Source: Streptomyces olivochromogenes (GTDB taxonomy: Bacteria > Actinomycetota > Actinomycetes > Streptomycetales > Streptomycetaceae). Taken from it: a stretch of 64,000 bases of DNA. The stretch's first letter is position 1. Each line of letters starts with the position of its first letter. Below are positions 63,017 to 64,000 of the stretch, in pieces. A program made the translations under genes and the position numbers. Under the pieces are notes generated by a model. That model was not told the origin of the DNA and did not search any database. It saw nothing but the letters and a program-made list of their open reading frames with translations. Location: positions 245,821-309,820 of the forward strand of contig NZ_KQ948463.1 of assembly GCF_001514115.1 (NCBI RefSeq), written 5' to 3'.

Positions 63017-64000
63017 GTGACCGTTGCGGCCGAGTCGGACTTCGTCCAGTTGCTCACTCCTGAGGGCGAGCGGACCGAGCACCCGCAGTACGGGCTCGAC
63101 CTCGCGCCGCAGGAGTTGCGCGGTCTGTACCGGGACATGGTGCTGACCCGCCGCTTCGATGCCGAGGCCACCTCCCTGCAGCGCCAGGGCGAACTCGGTC
63201 TGTGGCCCTCCTCGTTCGGCCAGGAGGCCGCCCAGATCGGGTCTGGCCGGGCCGTCCAGGAGGGCGACCACGTCTTCCCCAGCTACCGTGAGCACGGCGT
63301 CGCCTGGTGCCGCGGGGTCGACCCGACCAACCTGCTCGGCATGTTCCGGGGTGTGAACAACGGCGGCTGGGACCCGGACGCCGACAACTTCCACCTCTAC
63401 ACCCTCGTCATCGGCTCGCAGGCCCTGCACGCCACGGGCTACGCGATGGGTGTCGCCAAGGACGGCGCGGACTCGGCCGTGATCGCGTACTTCGGGGACG
63501 GCGCCTCCAGCCAGGGCGACGTGATGGAGTCCTTCAACTTCGCGGCGGTCTACGACGCCCCGGTGGTGTTCTTCTGCCAGAACAACCAGTGGGCGATCTC
63601 GATGCCGACCGAGAAGCAGACCCGCGTCCCGCTCTACCAGCGCGCGCTGGGCTTCGGCTTCCCGGGCGTCCGGGTCGACGGCAACGACGTCCTGGCCTGC
63701 CTGGCGGTCACCAAGTCGGCGCTGGAGCGGGCCCGCCGCGGCGAGGGCCCCACCCTCGTGGAGGCGTACACCTACCGCATGGGCGCGCACACCACCTCCG
63801 ACGACCCGACGCGCTACCGCATGTCCACGGAGGTGGAGAGCTGGCGGCGGCGCGACCCGGTCCAGCGCCTCGCCACTTACCTCACCGCCGAGGGCTGGGC
63901 CGACCGGGCCTATCTGGACTCGGTGGAGGAGGAGAGCGAACTCCTCGGGCGCCGCGTCCGAGAGGCCGTCCGCGTCATGCCCACTCCCGACCCGAACCTG
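63017..64000 (+). CDS. Branched-chain 2-oxoacid dehydrogenase E1 alpha subunit, 3' end outside the window
   Basis: 328 codons are visible from the GTG at 63017, two bases after the previous stop. The thiamine-diphosphate motif GDGASSQGD...NN, the segment FPSYREHG and the phosphorylation-loop-like YRMGAHTTSDD mark a BCKDH/pyruvate-dehydrogenase E1 alpha. An E1 beta and an E2 gene would be expected next. In this cluster it could provide a branched acyl-CoA starter such as isobutyryl-CoA. A primary-metabolism role is also possible. Confidence 0.9.
   Translation, partial: MTVAAESDFVQLLTPEGERTEHPQYGLDLAPQELRGLYRDMVLTRRFDAEATSLQRQGELGLWPSSFGQEAAQIGSGRAVQEGDHVFPSYREHGVAWCRGVDPTNLLGMFRGVNNGGWDPDADNFHLYTLVIGSQALHATGYAMGVAKDGADSAVIAYFGDGASSQGDVMESFNFAAVYDAPVVFFCQNNQWAISMPTEKQTRVPLYQRALGFGFPGVRVDGNDVLACLAVTKSALERARRGEGPTLVEAYTYRMGAHTTSDDPTRYRMSTEVESWRRRDPVQRLATYLTAEGWADRAYLDSVEEESELLGRRVREAVRVMPTPDPNL

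Noticed and set aside
40824..64000. Naming the product as asukamycin or manumycin
   Set aside because: The gene set resembles that family, but identity cannot be judged without database comparison and the C5N genes are not visible.

Overview
The window is high-GC actinobacterial DNA, almost certainly from a Streptomyces chromosome. Supporting markers are a two-domain geosmin synthase, two conservons (cvnABCD), a secreted AA10 polysaccharide monooxygenase, a DUF6230/DUF6114 pair, frequent GTG/TTG starts, ATGA-type stop/start overlaps, and rare TTA leucine codons concentrated in regulators.

Layout. 0-7 kb: general metabolism (a truncated kinase-fold phosphotransferase, an M24 peptidase, a metallophosphoesterase, a PDZ membrane protein, a LysR regulator divergent from a CTP-synthase-like amidotransferase, a large unknown protein). 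7-17 kb: geosmin synthase, a DUF89 protein, a secreted subtilase, the LPMO, a secreted hypothetical, and DUF6230/DUF6114. 16.6-31.5 kb: a signalling block with a P450, a first conservon ending in a CYP157-like P450 (minus strand), an AraC regulator, a PAS/GAF/SpoIIE/ATPase phosphatase, a cupin, a sugar-type binding lipoprotein and a second conservon (plus strand). 31.6-40.5 kb: two membrane-linked glycosyltransferases, an amidase pseudogene, a cysteine hydrolase, a flippase-like membrane protein, and an MMPL exporter behind a TetR gene with two palindromic operators.

40.8 kb to the right edge is a secondary-metabolite cluster that runs out of the window. It encodes both enzymes that make 3-amino-4-hydroxybenzoate (3,4-AHBA) from aspartate semialdehyde and dihydroxyacetone phosphate (a GriI-like aldolase and a GriH-like 3-dehydroquinate synthase II, about 11 kb apart). 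It also encodes a highly reducing type II polyketide machinery: two KAS III enzymes, two ACPs, a ketosynthase with a very short partner, a ketoreductase, a MaoC dehydratase pair and a hotdog thioesterase. Added to these are a CoA-ligase-type enzyme, an Sfp-type phosphopantetheinyl transferase, an arylamine-N-acetyltransferase-fold putative amide synthase, an FAD monooxygenase, a luciferase-like monooxygenase, a flavin reductase, an MFS exporter, two regulators and the start of a branched-chain 2-oxoacid dehydrogenase.

The best-supported reading is a polyene amide built around 3,4-AHBA. The gene set resembles that of manumycin-family (asukamycin/colabomycin-type) clusters. The C5N-unit genes of that family (5-aminolevulinate synthase, its ligase and amide synthetase) are not seen here, so the product may be an incomplete view of a manumycin-type compound or a different AHBA polyenamide. 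Control probably involves bldA (a TTA codon in the LuxR-type regulator), an atypical response regulator, and two unusually strong hairpins placed just upstream of start codons.
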